Origin: Tolypothrix tenuis PCC 7101
Lineage (GTDB): Bacteria; Cyanobacteriota; Cyanobacteriia; Cyanobacteriales; Nostocaceae
Assembly (NCBI RefSeq): GCF_002368295.1
Contig: NZ_AP018248.1
Location: 7,333,323 to 7,397,322, forward strand
Length of the DNA stretch: 64,000 bases
Direction of reading: 5' to 3'
Shown piece by piece: positions 61,967-64,000 of this stretch. Within the stretch, counting starts at the first letter, position 1, and each line of letters opens with the position of its first letter. The position numbers were made by a program, and so were the translations under genes. The notes under the pieces were generated by a model that worked only from the letters and a program-made list of their open reading frames with translations, made no database searches and was not told the DNA's origin.

Positions 61967-64000
61967 TTAACTATATTTATAGTAATGTTTGTAGCCTTTG
62001 TACTTAGTCTTATCTCCGTTAGCAACGATGCCTAAAATATTGACGGGAGAGAGTTTTAGACTATCTTGAGCTTGCATTAGCCCCGATTTATCTGTTTTGT
62101 CTAACCTTACTACCATCACTACCCCATCAGTGTAGGGTGCTATCATTCTCGCATCAACTAGTCCTACTATCGGCGGCATATCATAAATAACTAAGTCAAA
62201 AGTTCTATTGAAATAGCCCATTAGTTGCTTCATTTTTTCTGAAGAAAGCAACCTTGCAGGATCGGGTGGTATCGGCCCAGAGGTAATCACAGATAAGTTG
62301 TTCATCGTTGGCATTTGCCTGATTACCTGTCCTATGGGGATATTCGTGGAAATTAAACTGCTTAACCCCCACAGGTTACTGAGATCGGCTAATTCATGAA
62401 CTTGGGGGCGGCGTAAATCAGCATCTACAAGTAGTACTTTTTTGCCCATTGCTGCTGCTATTTGGGCTAGTTGGAATGAAACTGTAGATTTGCCGTCTCC
62501 AGGTAATGCTGAACTAATAACTAAAGAGTGAATTGTTTGATCGGAACTAAGTAGTTGAATATTTGAATACAGTACCTGTAAAGATTCCCAAAATCTGCCT
62601 TGACCGTAATAGCGATCGCTAGCCGAGCGCCGTTGTAATATATGAGACATTTTGGGCATTTTGCGGGAAACCTTTTTCGGTAAGATTTTTTCCAAAACCT
62701 TGTTCTCAGAATTGTGATATCGACTATCTTGGATTTTTCGATCAAAAGGCAAAGTTCCCAGCAAAGGTAGTTTGATTTTTTCCTTGAGACTGTCAGCAGT
62801 ATGGTATGTATTATCTACCTTTTCTAGTAGCAAGCTAATGCCAACACCTAAAAGTAAGCTAGCAATAAAACCTAAAGTTAAGCTACGTTGAATATTAGCA
62901 GATATTGGTTGTTCAGGCTCAAATGCTCCTTGAATCAACTCCCAAGGTAGTTCTGTCTGAGCTACCTGAATTTGTAGCGTTTCCCGAGTAGTTAAAAACC
63001 GATTCAGGCTCTCGGTGGCAATTTGTAGCTCTCGCTGCAGTTCTGTATATCTTCGCGATAAAACTGGTAATAGTTTAACTTCTCGATCAACTTGAATTTC
63101 TGCTTTTTTTAATTCTTGGCTTTGTACTTCTAAAGTCTGAACTTGAGTAGCTATCTCAGCAAATTTAACTCCTAAAGTTCTCTTGGCTTCTTCCTCTAAT
63201 AATGGCAATAACTTTTCTTTCTTCTGCTTTAAACTTTGTATAGGTGGGCTATCTTCTTGAAAACGAGTTTGTTCTCCAGCTATTTGAGCATCTAATTGAC
63301 GTATCTGAGTAATTAATTGTTGATATACAGATGTATTGCTGATCGCTGCCAGTTCTCCTTGTTCTCCTTTCATACTGGCAAAACTGGCACGAGACATAGC
63401 TAATTGTTGATCAATTGCTAATCTTTGGGTTTTCAATACTTGCACTTGACTGGCAATTTGTGTTGCCTGAGCATCTGGACTAATAAAATCATACCTTTGG
63501 CGGAACAATTGCAGCTCTTTCTGCAAACTATCTACTCTATTTTTAATACTTGGTAGTTGTTTCTCAACAAACTGTACACCTTGCCTTAACTTGGTTTGGC
63601 GCTTTTGCAGACTATATTCTAAATAAGATTTAGCAATGATATCTAGAACTACTTTAATTTGCCGAGGATCTTCACTTTTGAATCGTACCTCTATAATTTT
63701 TGTCTGTCCTAAACGACGAATTGTTAACAATGCCATTAGAGAATCATAATTTATATTTGGATAAATTTTCTGTATCTCTTTGACAATGTTGATCATCAAT
63801 TCTGGGCTTTTAAGAACCTGTATTTGGCTTTCATAATCTAAACTCCCAGATTTACCTGAGTTGGTAGTATCAATGGTGAGTTGTGACAAAGATTTCTCTT
63901 CATTTACAGGTTCTACTAAAAGTCGAAAATTACTTTCATAGATAGGTTTTTGCTTTAATGTAGAGTAGCCTACAGCAGCCATGACAACAGTTGCTACCCC
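61967..64000 (-). CDS. Exopolysaccharide export tyrosine autokinase (Wzc/BY-kinase), 5' end cut
   Basis: The frame is still open at the right edge, so the true start is beyond the window; the internal ATG at 63982 follows hydrophobic residues GVATVV of a first helix. The visible protein has a Wzz-type periplasmic part with coiled coils (about 1-350), a second membrane helix (about 365-385), and a C-terminal BY-kinase: Walker A SALPGDGKSTV, LVDADLRRP, the Walker B-like IYDMPP and a terminal tyrosine cluster YKGYKHYYKYS. Such proteins control chain length of exported polysaccharides. Partner genes lie outside. Confidence 0.92.
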   Translation of the reverse strand, partial: GVATVVMAAVGYSTLKQKPIYESNFRLLVEPVNEEKSLSQLTIDTTNSGKSGSLDYESQIQVLKSPELMINIVKEIQKIYPNINYDSLMALLTIRRLGQTKIIEVRFKSEDPRQIKVVLDIIAKSYLEYSLQKRQTKLRQGVQFVEKQLPSIKNRVDSLQKELQLFRQRYDFISPDAQATQIASQVQVLKTQRLAIDQQLAMSRASFASMKGEQGELAAISNTSVYQQLITQIRQLDAQIAGEQTRFQEDSPPIQSLKQKKEKLLPLLEEEAKRTLGVKFAEIATQVQTLEVQSQELKKAEIQVDREVKLLPVLSRRYTELQRELQIATESLNRFLTTRETLQIQVAQTELPWELIQGAFEPEQPISANIQRSLTLGFIASLLLGVGISLLLEKVDNTYHTADSLKEKIKLPLLGTLPFDRKIQDSRYHNSENKVLEKILPKKVSRKMPKMSHILQRRSASDRYYGQGRFWESLQVLYSNIQLLSSDQTIHSLVISSALPGDGKSTVSFQLAQIAAAMGKKVLLVDADLRRPQVHELADLSNLWGLSSLISTNIPIGQVIRQMPTMNNLSVITSGPIPPDPARLLSSEKMKQLMGYFNRTFDLVIYDMPPIVGLVDARMIAPYTDGVVMVVRLDKTDKSGLMQAQDSLKLSPVNILGIVANGDKTKYKGYKHYYKYS

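Overview
The window is a stretch of chromosome from a filamentous cyanobacterium, most likely a heterocyst-forming member of the Nostocales. The evidence is the photosystem I genes psaF, psaJ and psaL, the many copies of the octamer GCGATCGC (HIP1), heptameric short tandem repeats between genes, PEP-CTERM and Tic22-type proteins, and many PAS/REC/histidine-kinase proteins. From memory, not checked, the order psaL-psaJ-psaF-tsaD ... Tic22-prmC-tsaC-kinase ... secF-secD-pdhB resembles the all0107-all0122 region of Nostoc/Anabaena PCC 7120. That would make the first gene PatU3-like and the kinase at 15232 an orthologue of alr0117 (hepN).

Layout. 1-5.1 kb: a cyanobacterial protein cut by the window edge, a membrane transglutaminase-like protein with a broken triad, a DUF370/RemA regulator and gmk. 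5.1-7 kb: psaFJ and psaL on the minus strand; psaJ is only 49 codons. 7-16.6 kb: tsaD, an alpha/beta hydrolase, an ACT protein, two paralogous GNAT acetyltransferases, tRNA-Pro(UGG), a Tic22 homologue, prmC, tsaC and a histidine kinase. 16.9-22.2 kb: two small unknown genes, the secD-secF operon, pdhB and an XRE regulator. 22.4-23.8 kb: a tnpB-only IS200/IS605-type element abutting hemB. 25-30.8 kb: prfC, a TPR/M48 pseudo-peptidase and an RRM protein. 31-39.2 kb: a signalling cluster of REC-wHTH-Hpt-REC-REC, two single-REC proteins and a 1406-residue CBS/multi-PAS kinase. 40-46.5 kb: a glycosyltransferase, RqcH/NFACT, a PEP-CTERM protein, a UBP zinc finger and an S4 protein. 46.4-48.5 kb: a complete IS605-type element with divergent tnpA and tnpB. 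48.6-50.6 kb: a two-gene RNA-repair cassette (RNA ligase plus HD-polynucleotide kinase). 51.3-58.4 kb: a PaaK-like adenylating enzyme, a glutaredoxin-like protein, murE and two convergent histidine kinases with complementary active-site defects. 59-64 kb: a BON lipoprotein, a PsiE-family protein, an MMADHC-like protein and a BY-kinase of exopolysaccharide export, cut by the right edge.

Most single-copy genes are ordinary housekeeping genes. The more unusual content is of three kinds. First, nested miniature inverted-repeat elements: a ~195-bp element A with 9-bp target duplications sits inside a ~131-bp element B with 3-bp duplications at two places (13951-14243 and 59696-60031), and the second B lies inside a third repeat, C. 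Second, several enzymes have visibly lost catalytic residues: the transglutaminase, the M48 peptidase, three kinases, and a TnpB without a zinc finger or a canonical RuvC-II glutamate. Third, the ligase/HD-Pnk pair looks like a compact pathway for healing and sealing broken RNA. No CRISPR array, rRNA or prophage was seen.
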